From Clostridiales bacterium (lineage in GTDB: Bacteria; Bacillota; Clostridia; Lachnospirales; Lachnospiraceae): a DNA stretch of 64,000 nucleotides. The notes under the pieces are model-generated. The model was given only the letters and a program-made list of their open reading frames with translations, was not told the origin of the DNA and did not search any database. The position numbers and the translations under genes were made by a program. Numbering within the stretch: the stretch's first letter is position 1; each line of letters opens with the position of its first letter. This document shows, in pieces, positions 52,103 to 61,589 of this stretch. The stretch covers positions 1 to 64,000 of the forward strand of contig JAATFT010000091.1 of NCBI GenBank assembly GCA_015655075.1, read 5' to 3'.

Positions 52103-53004
52103 TGGAATATAGACTTAGAAGAACTATGATGTTTGTACCTGGCAATAATCCAAGCATGATAAAAGATGCTTATATATACGGCAGTGATAGTATTATGTTT
52201 GACTTGGAAGATTCGGTGTCAATTGCAGAAAAAGACGCTGCAAGATTACTTGTTTATCATGCACTAACCAGTGTGGATTATGGAGATAAGGAGTTGGTTG
52301 TTCGAATTAATGATCCCTATACCAAATTAGGTAAGGATGACTTAGAGGCAATGGTACGTGCCGGTGTGCACGTAATTCGTCTTCCTAAGACAGAAACAGC
52401 GCAGGATGTGGTGTTTTGTGACGAGCAGATAACGCAAATTGAAAAAGAAATCGGAAAAGAAGCAGGCAGTACCAGGATGATGGCCGCCATTGAAAGCGCC
52501 GTTGGAGTATTAAATGCCAGAGATATTGCGTTCGCCAGTAAAAGGCTTATTGGTATTGCTTTAGGAGCGGAGGATTATGTAACAGACTTAAAGACAAATC
52601 GTTCCCCGGAAGGAATCGAACTTCTCTTTGCCAGATGTATGATTTTACAGGCGGCCAGAGCAGCCGGTATTTCTGCGCTGGATACGGTTTATTCTGATGT
52701 AAATAACGAAGAAGGGCTAATTAAGGAAGCAAAATTAATTAAGCAGCTGGGGTTTGACGGAAAATCTGTTATTAACCCAAAGCAGATAGAACCAATTGTA
52801 AATATATATACTCCAACCGTAAAAGAAATTAAAAAATCATTGGATATTATGGAGGCAATTAAAGAAGCCAATCAAAAAGGATCCGGTGTTATTGCTTTAA
52901 ATGGTAAGATGATTGATAAACCGATTGTAGAGCGTGCAAGGCGTGTTTTAGACCTCGCAAGGGCTGCCGGTGTACTGGATTTGGAGGATGATAGCATTGA
53001 ATAA
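52102..53004 (+). CDS. citE: CitE: citrate lyase beta subunit
   Basis: CitE cleaves the citryl-ACP to oxaloacetate and acetyl-ACP. The 300-residue TIM-barrel protein has RRTMMFVPGNNPSMIKDAYIYGSDSIMFDLEDSV near the N-terminus, the VVRINDPYT and VIRLPKTET segments, MAAIESAVGVLNARDIA and IALGAEDYVTDL. All are typical of the HpcH/HpaI-related CitE family. Its ATG overlaps the citD stop by one base; GGAGAGGG within citD serves as the ribosome binding site. Longer upstream frame extensions lie inside citD and are not translated. Confidence 0.96.
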   Translation: MEYRLRRTMMFVPGNNPSMIKDAYIYGSDSIMFDLEDSVSIAEKDAARLLVYHALTSVDYGDKELVVRINDPYTKLGKDDLEAMVRAGVHVIRLPKTETAQDVVFCDEQITQIEKEIGKEAGSTRMMAAIESAVGVLNARDIAFASKRLIGIALGAEDYVTDLKTNRSPEGIELLFARCMILQAARAAGISALDTVYSDVNNEEGLIKEAKLIKQLGFDGKSVINPKQIEPIVNIYTPTVKEIKKSLDIMEAIKEANQKGSGVIALNGKMIDKPIVERARRVLDLARAAGVLDLEDDSIE

Positions 53005-54541
53005 TATAAACTTAAAGGAAATCCCTTACATAGATGAAATTGGAACTATTACCGAGAACTATGATTCAAGCAGAGCAATAAAAGAGTATAAAACATGTAT
53101 AGAAAGAGAGCAGCAGGAAAATAAAGTAGTTGCTTCCTTAAGAGAGGCTATTATAAAAAGCGGTTTAAAAAACGGTATGACCATATCTTTTCATCATCAT
53201 TTTCGCAACGGTGATTATGTGATTAATATGGTTATGGATGAAATTGCCAAAATTGGTATAAAAGATTTAACTTTGGCCGCCAGCTCTTTAATCGATATTC
53301 ATAAACCATTAATCGAACATATTAAAAATGGAGTGATACGGCGTATTGAAACAAGCGGTATAAGAGGAGAATTAGCAGAAGAAATTTCTAAAGGTTTAAT
53401 GGACATTCCGGTTGTATTTCGTTCTCATGGCGGAAGGGCCTATGTAATTGAAACCGGCAAGTTAAAAATTGACGTTGCATTTTTGGGAGCCCCGTCTTGT
53501 GATCCTTTTGGCAATGCAAATGGATATTCACGTGGAAATGATAAGGGAGTTACATGTGGTTCCCTTGGATATGCAAAGCTGGATGCTCAATATGCAAATA
53601 AAGTTGTTATTATTACGGACAATATAGTTTCATTTCCAAATGCGCCTTTTGGAATTCCTGAGTCTGATGTGGATTATATTGTTGAGGTTGAGGCAATTGG
53701 AGATCCAAATGGCATTATGAGCGGTGCCACCAGATATACACAAAATCCAAAAGAACTTCTTATTGCTAAGACGGCGGCCAGTGTAATTGAAGCCAGCGGT
53801 TACTTTAAGGAAGGATTTTCTATTCAGTTGGGTACGGGCGGCGCTTCTTTGGCAACCGCACGTTTCTTAAGAGAAAAAATGTTACAAAAAGAAATTTATG
53901 CAAGTTTTGCTTTAGGCGGTATTACCGGTCAAATTGTGGAGCTTTTTGAGGAAGGGCTGATTAAGAGAATCTTAGATGTACAATCTTTTGATTTAGATGC
54001 GGCAAAGTCGTTAAAAAATAACCGTTTCCATCAACAAATTTCATCCTCCTACTATGCAAGTCCGGGAAATGAAGGCAGTGCTGTTAATCAGTTGGATATT
54101 GTAATATTATCGGCTCTAGAAGTGGATGTTGATTTTAATGTAAATGTATTAACCGGTTCAGACGGAGTAATCAGAGGCGCAATTGGCGGACACAGTGATA
54201 CGGCGGCAGGAGCATCCATTTCTATTATTACATGTCCATTAACAAGAGGACGTATTGCGACTATTGTAGATCATGTAAATACGGTGGTTACTCCGGGAAA
54301 AACAGTAGATATTGTAGTAACGGAGCAGGGGATTGCAGTAAATCCGCTACGTGAAACGTTAAAACAAAGTTTAATTAGGGCCGGATTACCTGTATATAGT
54401 ATTCATGAATTAAAAGACCGTGGGGAAAAAATTGTAGGTAAAGCGGAGCCAATTGAGTATACCGATAAAATAGTTGGTATTGTAACCTATCGAGACGGTT
54501 CGGTAATTGATGTAATTCGTCAGGTTAAAACAGATAAATAA
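52997..54541 (+). CDS. citF: CitF: citrate CoA-transferase alpha subunit
   Basis: CitF exchanges the acetyl group of acetyl-ACP for citrate. The 514-residue protein has GLKNGMTISFHHHFRNGDYVINMVM, IETSGIRGELAEEISKG, VVFRSHGGRAYVIETG, YSRGNDKGVTCGSLGYA and DGVIRGAIGGHSDTAAGASISIITCPLTRGRIATIVD. The start is a TTG at 52997: GGAGG lies 9 nt before it, while an ATG at 52988 directly abuts the GGAGG. It overlaps the end of citE by 8 bp. Together citDEF encode the full enzyme. Confidence 0.95.
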   Translation: MNNINLKEIPYIDEIGTITENYDSSRAIKEYKTCIEREQQENKVVASLREAIIKSGLKNGMTISFHHHFRNGDYVINMVMDEIAKIGIKDLTLAASSLIDIHKPLIEHIKNGVIRRIETSGIRGELAEEISKGLMDIPVVFRSHGGRAYVIETGKLKIDVAFLGAPSCDPFGNANGYSRGNDKGVTCGSLGYAKLDAQYANKVVIITDNIVSFPNAPFGIPESDVDYIVEVEAIGDPNGIMSGATRYTQNPKELLIAKTAASVIEASGYFKEGFSIQLGTGGASLATARFLREKMLQKEIYASFALGGITGQIVELFEEGLIKRILDVQSFDLDAAKSLKNNRFHQQISSSYYASPGNEGSAVNQLDIVILSALEVDVDFNVNVLTGSDGVIRGAIGGHSDTAAGASISIITCPLTRGRIATIVDHVNTVVTPGKTVDIVVTEQGIAVNPLRETLKQSLIRAGLPVYSIHELKDRGEKIVGKAEPIEYTDKIVGIVTYRDGSVIDVIRQVKTDK

Positions 54542-54670
54542 CTTGTCGGTACTCTAGCTTTATTAAAATATTAAGTATGATTTAGCCTCTATATATAAAT
54601 TGACGAGGTGTTTTGAGGGGAGTAGTTTTTCATAATTGTCAAAAAATATTAAAATTGAAAGGGAAACTAT

Positions 54671-56041
54671 ATGATAACTATTTTAGCTTGGTTAATGGTT
54701 TGTGTATTTATGTTTTTAGTTATTAGAAAGAAGCTTACACCTTTTTCAGCACTTATTCTAATTCCAATCGGATTTACATTAATAGGTTCATTTTTGGGAT
54801 TATATTCTGCGCAAGTAACAGAAACGAAAGAAATAGCAGATCCTACTTTGCTGGATCAAATTCTGATAATCGGAGATTGGACTTTAGAAGGTGTTAAGCA
54901 GGTATCCACAACTGGAATAATGCTATTATTTGCGATTCTATACTTTTCAATCATGTTAAACGCAGGATTATTTGATCCGGTTACAAAAAAAATGATCCAA
55001 TTTGCTAAAGGCGATCCAGTTAGGGTATTAATTGCTACTTCTATTATTTCCGCGGCGGTATCTTTAAACGGTGATGGAACAACTACTACATTAATCGTAT
55101 GTACCGCTTTTATTCCAATTTATAAAAAACTGGGATTAAAGATGATGAATCTAGGTGTTTTATTAATTTTAATGAATACTATTATGAACCTATTGCCTTG
55201 GGGCGGCCCTACAGCCCGTGTTATTTCGGTTTTAAATCTTAATGAACAAGAAATTTTAAGAGTTCTTGTTCCCGGTATGAGCGTTTCTATCATTTATATG
55301 CTTAGTGTTGCATATTACTTAGGAATAAAAGAAAGAAAAAGAATTGGTGTTCAAAAATTAACGAATGAGGAAATTGATTTATTAATATCTTGTAAGGATG
55401 AAAATGTTATTGCTTTAAAAAAACCTCAGTATGTATGGTTTAATGCAATATTAACAATTGCAGTTGTTATTATGTTAGTGAAAGGTACTTTCCCGTCCGT
55501 ATTTCTATTTTTAGTGGGTACTGCTTTAGCATTGGTTATAAACTATCATTCTTTAAAAGAGCAAAAACAGCGAATTCAGGATAATGCCGGCGACGCCGTT
55601 CAAGTTGTTATTCTGGTATTAGGCGCAGGTATATTTATGGGGTTATTTACGGGAACCGGCATGGCAAACGGCCTAGCATTAAGTTTAACAAACATAATTC
55701 CAGCAAGTCTTGGCCGTTTCTGGGGACTTATTGTTGCTATATTATCTGCTCCCGGAACCTTTTTCTTATCAAATGATGCTTTTTATTACGGGGTACTCCC
55801 CGTTCTGGCTGAAACAGGAGCTAAATATGGCTACACCACATTAGAAATAGGAACCGCTTCCTTATTAGGTCAGGCATTTCACTTATTAAGTCCACTAGTT
55901 GCTTTTATCTATTTACTATTAAATCTTACCGGACTTGAAATGGGTGAATGGCAGAAGGAATCAGGAAAGTGGGCCGTAGGGGTATTTATTATCTTCATTG
56001 CTATGGCTGCTATTACTAATTCAGTTCCTTTATTTAAGTAG
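54671..56041 (+). CDS. CitMHS-type citrate transporter
   Basis: The 456-residue membrane protein has about 12 membrane segments and CitMHS-like features: KKLTPFSALILIPIGFTLIGSF, a re-entrant-like SLNGDGTTTTLIVCTAFIPIYKKLGLKMMNLGVLLILMNTIMNLLPWGGPTARV, and a second SAPGTFFLSNDAFYYGVLPVLAE. Members import citrate with H+ or as a metal complex. It follows citF by 130 bp and lies before a terminator, so it is probably the last gene of the citD operon. AAAGGGAAAC lies just upstream of the start. Confidence 0.9.
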   Translation: MITILAWLMVCVFMFLVIRKKLTPFSALILIPIGFTLIGSFLGLYSAQVTETKEIADPTLLDQILIIGDWTLEGVKQVSTTGIMLLFAILYFSIMLNAGLFDPVTKKMIQFAKGDPVRVLIATSIISAAVSLNGDGTTTTLIVCTAFIPIYKKLGLKMMNLGVLLILMNTIMNLLPWGGPTARVISVLNLNEQEILRVLVPGMSVSIIYMLSVAYYLGIKERKRIGVQKLTNEEIDLLISCKDENVIALKKPQYVWFNAILTIAVVIMLVKGTFPSVFLFLVGTALALVINYHSLKEQKQRIQDNAGDAVQVVILVLGAGIFMGLFTGTGMANGLALSLTNIIPASLGRFWGLIVAILSAPGTFFLSNDAFYYGVLPVLAETGAKYGYTTLEIGTASLLGQAFHLLSPLVAFIYLLLNLTGLEMGEWQKESGKWAVGVFIIFIAMAAITNSVPLFK

Positions 56042-56085
56042 TCAAAATTTTGATATAACAAGAGCTAAAAATGAAAAACTAATTC

Positions 56086-56126
56086 AAAGTGGGTTCTCTA
56101 ATCATTCATTAGAGGGCCCACTTTTA
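56086..56126 (+). terminator. Terminator of the cit operon
   Basis: AAAGTGGG-CTCTAAT pairs with ATTAGAG-CCCACTTTT around CATTC. A G/C-rich stem followed by TTTT lies 45 bp after the transporter stop codon. Confidence 0.7.
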
Positions 56127-56330
56127 AAAATCTCACCAAATCGGAAAAATTTTCAGTTTAACATTACAAGAAAGCAGCAAAACGGATTGCGAATATCCGC
56201 CCTAACTTTATGCTTTACTTAGAATAATTTTTTATAAGTTTATCCTGTGCTTTAATAGTAATCATAGCATAATTCACAAAAATAATGTATAATTATATCA
56301 GTGCTGTGTTACAAATGGAGGTATGGGAAC

Positions 56331-58574
56331 GTGAAAAGAAGGATATTTCATAAGTATATGGTAAGCTTTGCTTCATTTTTTTTAGTGCCGCTGGCAGTGC
56401 TTACTATATGCCTTCAGGTGATTATGTATCAGAATCTTAGCAAAGAGATTCTTAGATATAATGAAAATATCATGGAACGCTTGGGAGACGATCTGGTTAC
56501 TATGAACGGAAGGCTTATGGAAACAGGAAACAAGATTAGTTTTAGTGAACCGGTATTGTCTAAGCTTCACACCACAAGCAATCAGATAAAAATGATTGAT
56601 ACACTCAGAAAGATAAATTCAGATAATTCCTATATAACAATGGCATACCTGATTTACAGAGATGATACTCCCTGTTTCTCATCCCAGGGAAAATATGAAA
56701 AAGAAATTATGCTGAAAAAACAGCTGCGGATTCCGGCGGAAGAAAGAGAGGAATTTCTTAACAAACTTTATTCTATTGAGGAGCCGGAATATGACGTGAT
56801 CCACAAACAGTATGATTTAAAAGCAGGGCCCATCGTACAGCAGCAAATGATTTTTATTTATCCGGTTTATAATTATACCAATAAGGAAGAAGCTTGGATA
56901 ATATTGGAACTTAAGGAGTCGAAGATAAAGATTGATTCCCTCTCAGCCCCGGGCAGTTACAGCAGCGGAGTCACAGTATTAAACCAGAACGGAAAAAAAC
57001 TGATTACAGAAGGTATTACAAAAAGTAAGGACAATTCTTTTGAATTCCAGCTTGATGAAATTACAAACGCCGCGCCGGGAAAATGCAGTATTGTATACAG
57101 TGGAACGGATAAACAGAAGTTACTTGTCTATCCCATGGAAAATCCAAAATTGATTATTGTGGATCAGATTACCATACCAAATTTGCTGAAAAACATTATT
57201 GAAAGCAACAGTGTTCTGGTAATCGGAGTTTTAGTATTCCTGATGTTTGGATGTGTAATGGCAATCTATGTGGCTTACCGCTATTATAAGCCCATTCACC
57301 AGCTGGCACAATATATGAGGCTGGAAAACGAACCGGAAACCCATAAAAATGAACTGGATTATATTAAGAATCAATACGACAGCCTTAATTCCGTGAAAGA
57401 ATCTTTGTCAAAGGAGATTGAGAATCAGTGGCCGTTAGTGGAGGAACGCCTGGTCACAAGGCTTTTATATGACGGTGTACAAGAGCCCGGAGACAGTGAT
57501 ATTGTAGGCAAGGTATTTGAAGAACAAATGAATCATAAAAAGCATTTTGTGGCATTGATTATCAGAGGTCACCAGTCCTCCCAGAGTTTTGAGGCCGTTT
57601 ATAAAGAAAAAGAAGCCGATATCAATAAAGGATTTCAGGATGAGTATATGATATACAGTACTTATATTTATTATTATGAAGCAATTGCCATTATATTAAG
57701 CAGGGATCAGATGGAGGAGGAAAACCGCAAGGATGTCCAGGCAAAGCTGCAGCAGCTTTTTGAAGAATACGGCTGTATTATTTCCCTGGGAAATATATAC
57801 GAGGATGCATCCGGTGTACATATTTCCTTCCTGGAAGCACTGACCGATATCAAGTACCGGTTATTGAATCCCCAGAAAGAATTTAAATTGGACGGGATGG
57901 CTTTAAAAAGCGGAGAAGAGTATGGCAGCAGGATAAACCTTTATCAGACAGAGTGCCTGTTGTGCATCAATCGCTGTCTGGATAACGGCAATGTTGGCGA
58001 GGTTGAAAAATCCGTCAATGAAGTTGTATTAAACCTCTGGGAACTTCCCGGCCAGATGGCGCTCATGTGCTGCTATGATATTGTCAGCCAGCTGATTAAA
58101 GAGGTTAAGAAAAAGAATATCCGGCTGACGGAGATAGACCTGTATCAGCTGACAACCTTCAGGACGGTAGATGAATTCGGAGAAAAATTAAAGACTGCTC
58201 TTATACGTATCTGCGAAGATATTACCGTATCCCAGAGGGATATTCAGAATATGCTGGTTAAGCAGATTCTGGATTATATTGAGCAAAACTATCAGGATTC
58301 CAATCTAAGCCTGGTGGGAATGTCAGAGCATTTTGGGTATTCCTCCAGTTATATGAGTAAATTCATTACCCAGAATTTAAATGTTAGTTTTTCAGAGCTG
58401 GTGGCAAATAAACGGCTCTCTTACACAAAAGACAGTTTGATCAATACGGATAAACAGATTGCACAAATTGCGCAGGAAGCCGGATATGTCAATCTTTCCA
58501 ATTTTACCCGGCGCTTCAAAAGCGCGGAAAACATGACTCCCGGACAATATCGCAGTTTATATGGAAAAAGATAA
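56331..58574 (+). CDS. Membrane-bound AraC family regulator
   Basis: The 747-residue protein has an N-terminal membrane helix (about 10-30), an external sensor region (about 35-275), a second helix (about 285-305) and a linker, then a C-terminal AraC HTH pair (about 645-745): DYIEQNYQDSNLSLVGMSEHFGYSSSYMSKFITQNLNVSFSELV and QIAQIAQEAGYVNLSNFTRRFKSAENMTPGQYR. Such proteins sense sugar or oligosaccharide outside the cell and activate neighbouring ABC genes. The start is GTG 56331, with GGAGG 9 nt upstream. It lies just before the sugar ABC operon and probably controls it. Confidence 0.9.
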   Translation: MKRRIFHKYMVSFASFFLVPLAVLTICLQVIMYQNLSKEILRYNENIMERLGDDLVTMNGRLMETGNKISFSEPVLSKLHTTSNQIKMIDTLRKINSDNSYITMAYLIYRDDTPCFSSQGKYEKEIMLKKQLRIPAEEREEFLNKLYSIEEPEYDVIHKQYDLKAGPIVQQQMIFIYPVYNYTNKEEAWIILELKESKIKIDSLSAPGSYSSGVTVLNQNGKKLITEGITKSKDNSFEFQLDEITNAAPGKCSIVYSGTDKQKLLVYPMENPKLIIVDQITIPNLLKNIIESNSVLVIGVLVFLMFGCVMAIYVAYRYYKPIHQLAQYMRLENEPETHKNELDYIKNQYDSLNSVKESLSKEIENQWPLVEERLVTRLLYDGVQEPGDSDIVGKVFEEQMNHKKHFVALIIRGHQSSQSFEAVYKEKEADINKGFQDEYMIYSTYIYYYEAIAIILSRDQMEEENRKDVQAKLQQLFEEYGCIISLGNIYEDASGVHISFLEALTDIKYRLLNPQKEFKLDGMALKSGEEYGSRINLYQTECLLCINRCLDNGNVGEVEKSVNEVVLNLWELPGQMALMCCYDIVSQLIKEVKKKNIRLTEIDLYQLTTFRTVDEFGEKLKTALIRICEDITVSQRDIQNMLVKQILDYIEQNYQDSNLSLVGMSEHFGYSSSYMSKFITQNLNVSFSELVANKRLSYTKDSLINTDKQIAQIAQEAGYVNLSNFTRRFKSAENMTPGQYRSLYGKR

Positions 58575-58608
58575 AATAGAGTAAAAAATAAGGTATGGAA
58601 ACATCAGC

Positions 58609-58636
58609 GGGCTGTTTTAAAAAACAGTCCTTTTTT
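58609..58636 (+). terminator. Terminator of the AraC regulator gene
   Basis: GGGCTGTTTT pairs with AAAACAGTCC around AAA, followed by TTTTTT. It lies 34 bp past the stop codon. Confidence 0.8.
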
Positions 58637-58943
58637 AATTCCATTAATCTTATCAATAAAATTGGATAAAATTGTAAATACAATCTAATTTTTTCCTGTT
58701 TTTTTTACTATGATAATAAAAAAGTATCATCAAAATATGAGAATACAAGTAAAATAACATGAAAGTACTCCTCATTTAAGAAGTGCAAATTGACGGAAAA
58801 TTTCTTATAATATATGATTGTATTGTGCAAAACAGCAAGAATCTTTGCAGCAAAATGGTAAAGCGGATATTCCAGGTCCACGCTACTTGCTCATAACCAT
58901 ACCAGCATAGCTGTATGGTTAAATAATGTCTAGGAGGTTTATT
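58637..58943 (+). promoter_or_regulatory. Promoter region of the sugar ABC operon
   Basis: TTGACG (58790-58795) and TATGAT (58813-58818) are 17 bp apart; TATAAT at 58806-58811 is an alternative -10 with a poor -35. The leader of about 120 nt contains CATACCAGCATAGCTGTATGG, a small hairpin just before the ribosome binding site. No other structure is evident. Confidence 0.5.
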
Positions 58944-60311
58944 ATGAAAAAAAGAATTCTCACACTATTAACATGCGCGGTAATGGTATCCACAGCATTT
59001 ACCGGGTGTTCCTCTTCTTCAGGTACTAAATCAGGAAACCAGGATACAGACACGGCGCAGACACAGGAGGAGGCATCCGGTTCAGCCGAGGGAGAAATTA
59101 AACTGAAAGTATTGGATAATTATGGATCGATGGTGGAGGAGATGATATCCGTATATGAAAAACTTCATCCGGAAATCGACATTGAATATGAATATATTCC
59201 TTCCGATACTTATTATTCCAAATTTACTGCAATGAATGTCGCAGGGGAATTACCGGATGTAGTTATGACAAACGCCCAGTTTATCGGCGACCAGGTCCGG
59301 AGCGATCTGCTGCTGGATTTGACAAATGAAGTGGAAAACGGACAGAATTATGAACAGGATGCAGTGTGGGGCGATACCTTTAACCCTACTCTTTTAAGTA
59401 ACTGCAAAGCAACTCTGAAGGCAATCGGTTCCGAATATGCGGATAAATTATACGGTGTGCCTTTTACTATGACCACAGTTTCAGTTATCTATGACAAGAA
59501 TGTTTATAATGAACTGGGTCTTTCTGTTCCTACCACCTGGGATGAATTTGAAAAAAATTGTGAGGCAATTAAAGCCGCCGGCAAAATCCCTATTTCCATG
59601 CAACAGCAGAATATGGACTGGTGGCCAAGAATTTTCTGGGATCAGTATTGCAGGGACGAACTGGATGCAAATACTGATGCATTTGAAGACGGAACTATGA
59701 CTTTTTCCTCGGAAAGCGTGAAAAAGGGACTGGAAAAGTTTAAGTACATGTGGGATCAGGGATGGTTCCCGGAATCCGGCTTAACAGGTAACAGAGAGAC
59801 CATGCAGCAGCTCTTTGTTCAAAAAGAATTAGTTCAGGTAATGCTGCAGCCAAATTATCTTTCTTATCTGACGGAAAACGTTCCCGATGACGTAGAACTG
59901 GCATCTTATGCATTACCGGGTGTCGACGGAAAACCGGCAAGATGTTTAGGAGGCTCCAGCAGTATCTGGGCCGTTACCAATTCATCAGAGCATCAGAAAG
60001 AGGCTATCGAATTTGTTAAGTTTTTAACCTCAAAGACAGCCTTCTCGGAAGACTATGCAAAATTTATCAATCCGGGTCTGACAAATTTTGAACTGACCAG
60101 TGATAATGAGGCCATGCAAGGTTATATTGAAGCAGGTGAGAACGGTTTTATTCCGGATATTTATGTTCCGGTAAATATTACGACGGAGATACAGAATGCC
60201 TTTTTAACTGATCTGGAACCCAATTATCTGCTGGGAACCTATGACCTGGATTATGTGACGGATCAACTGAACACATTATATAAGGATACCTACCTCTCAA
60301 ATCTGAAATAA
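58944..60311 (+). CDS. Sugar ABC transporter substrate-binding lipoprotein
   Basis: The 455-residue protein has a signal peptide ending in the lipobox TGCSS (Cys about 22), a Ser/Thr/Glu-rich linker (about 25-55), and an SBP_bac_1 domain: EEMISVYEKLHPEIDIEYEYIPSDTYYSKFTAMNVAGELPDVVM, LYGVPFTMTTVSVIYDKNVYNELGLSVPTTWDEFEKN, FQMIS-like MQLFVQKELVQVMLQPNYLS and GGSSSIWAVTNSSEHQKEAIEFVKFLTS. GGAGG lies 6 nt before the ATG at 58944; a longer frame lacks a site. It binds an oligosaccharide, perhaps a rhamnose-containing one given the glycosidase downstream. Confidence 0.93.
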   Translation: MKKRILTLLTCAVMVSTAFTGCSSSSGTKSGNQDTDTAQTQEEASGSAEGEIKLKVLDNYGSMVEEMISVYEKLHPEIDIEYEYIPSDTYYSKFTAMNVAGELPDVVMTNAQFIGDQVRSDLLLDLTNEVENGQNYEQDAVWGDTFNPTLLSNCKATLKAIGSEYADKLYGVPFTMTTVSVIYDKNVYNELGLSVPTTWDEFEKNCEAIKAAGKIPISMQQQNMDWWPRIFWDQYCRDELDANTDAFEDGTMTFSSESVKKGLEKFKYMWDQGWFPESGLTGNRETMQQLFVQKELVQVMLQPNYLSYLTENVPDDVELASYALPGVDGKPARCLGGSSSIWAVTNSSEHQKEAIEFVKFLTSKTAFSEDYAKFINPGLTNFELTSDNEAMQGYIEAGENGFIPDIYVPVNITTEIQNAFLTDLEPNYLLGTYDLDYVTDQLNTLYKDTYLSNLK

Positions 60312-60413
60312 TCCGGCCATTAAAAAAGTTTGCAAAGCATACTCTGCGCTGACGCGCTGTCACTTCAGTGACAAACTTCGTCCAGCGCGGCGTGCGCTTC
60401 CTAAGAGTCGTGT

Positions 60414-60452
60414 TTCTTGCCGTATAGGACGCACTTTCCTATACGGCAAGAA
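60414..60452 (+). other. Perfect 16-bp stem-loop between binding protein and permease
   Basis: TTCTTGCCGTATAGGA (60414-60429) pairs with TCCTATACGGCAAGAA (60437-60452) around a 7-nt loop. No T-run follows. A 3'-stabilising hairpin would allow more binding protein than permease from one mRNA. A smaller GTCACTTCAGTGAC hairpin lies at about 60358-60371. Confidence 0.65.
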
Positions 60453-60583
60453 AAAATGCCGCTGTTATCCGCAGTATTTAGGCACTCATATTAAGAAATA
60501 TAGCTCACATTCCGGACGCAGGTCAGGAAAACTTGAGGTTGGAGGCATCCCCTGCTTCAAACGGCAAATGTAAGGAGAATTAA

Positions 60584-61486
60584 ATGAAACATCGTATGAC
60601 AGTAAAAGAAAAAAAGGAAATGATGACGGCATTTTTATTAATAGCCCCGACAATTATTGCTTTTATTATTTTCCTCTATATTCCATTTGTCAGTGCACTG
60701 CAAACCAGCCTTTATAAATATAACGGCTTAGGTGATCTGACAGATTTTGTAGGATTTAAAAACTATATGAAAGTATTAGCTGATCCCAGGTTCTTAAGGT
60801 CTTTAAAAAATACCCTGTATTTAATACTTATCAGCTTTTGTGCCGTTCCCATCGGCTTTGTTTTTGCCTATATCCTTTATATAGGTGTTCCGGGGAAAAA
60901 AATTTTTAATACCGGCCTGTTTATTCCGTATTTAATTTCCATGGTTGTAGTAGGATGTATCTGGAGAATTATCTATGATCCTACCATCGGTCCGGTGGAT
61001 CAGTTTTTAAATATGATTGGTTTAGGAAAATATGCAACTGCCTGGTTAAGCCGTCCGGAAACGGCACTGGGTGCAGTTTCCATTACATGGATCTGGAGGT
61101 CGGCGCCTTTTAACATGCTGATTATGTATGCCAATCTTTCGAAAATGCCGGAAGACTTTTTAGAAGCGGCTAAGGTGGATGGCGCTAACTTATGGCAAAA
61201 ATTCTTCTATATCATTATACCTTACTTAAAGCCTACTTTTGGTGTCCTTGCCATGCTGACAGTAACCAACGGGCTCCGGCTCTTTGATTTAATCTGGGTA
61301 ATGACTCAGGGCGGACCCGGCGGAGCCTCCGATGTCATGACTTCTTATATATATACAAAGGCATTTACAAACCGTGACTTTGGTGCCGGTACGGCGGCTT
61401 CCGTTATTTTAATGCTTATTATGGTCTTGATTATGGCTGTCAAGACTTTATACCAGAAAGCCACGGCAGGGAGGAATAAAAGTTGA
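60584..61486 (+). CDS. Sugar ABC transporter permease, UgpA/MsmF type
   Basis: This 300-residue membrane protein begins KEMMTAFLLIAPTIIAFIIFLYIPFVSALQTSLYKYN, typical of the sugar permease family, and has six membrane segments with the EAA-loop MPEDFLEAAKVDGANLWQKFFYIIIPYLKPTFGVLAML (EAAxxDGA) and FDLIWVMTQGGPGGASDVMTSYIY. AAGGAG lies 8 nt before the ATG. Its partner is the permease at 61590; the ATPase (MsmX-type) is not in the window and is often encoded elsewhere. Confidence 0.94.
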   Translation: MKHRMTVKEKKEMMTAFLLIAPTIIAFIIFLYIPFVSALQTSLYKYNGLGDLTDFVGFKNYMKVLADPRFLRSLKNTLYLILISFCAVPIGFVFAYILYIGVPGKKIFNTGLFIPYLISMVVVGCIWRIIYDPTIGPVDQFLNMIGLGKYATAWLSRPETALGAVSITWIWRSAPFNMLIMYANLSKMPEDFLEAAKVDGANLWQKFFYIIIPYLKPTFGVLAMLTVTNGLRLFDLIWVMTQGGPGGASDVMTSYIYTKAFTNRDFGAGTAASVILMLIMVLIMAVKTLYQKATAGRNKS

Positions 61487-61589
61487 AAGAAAATATGAAT
61501 AGAGAAAGGATGCCACATTGTGATTCTTTCAACCTTTTGATTTGTGGCAGTACCGCAGGCCAGCCTGGGGTATAGAATGGGAATAAATC

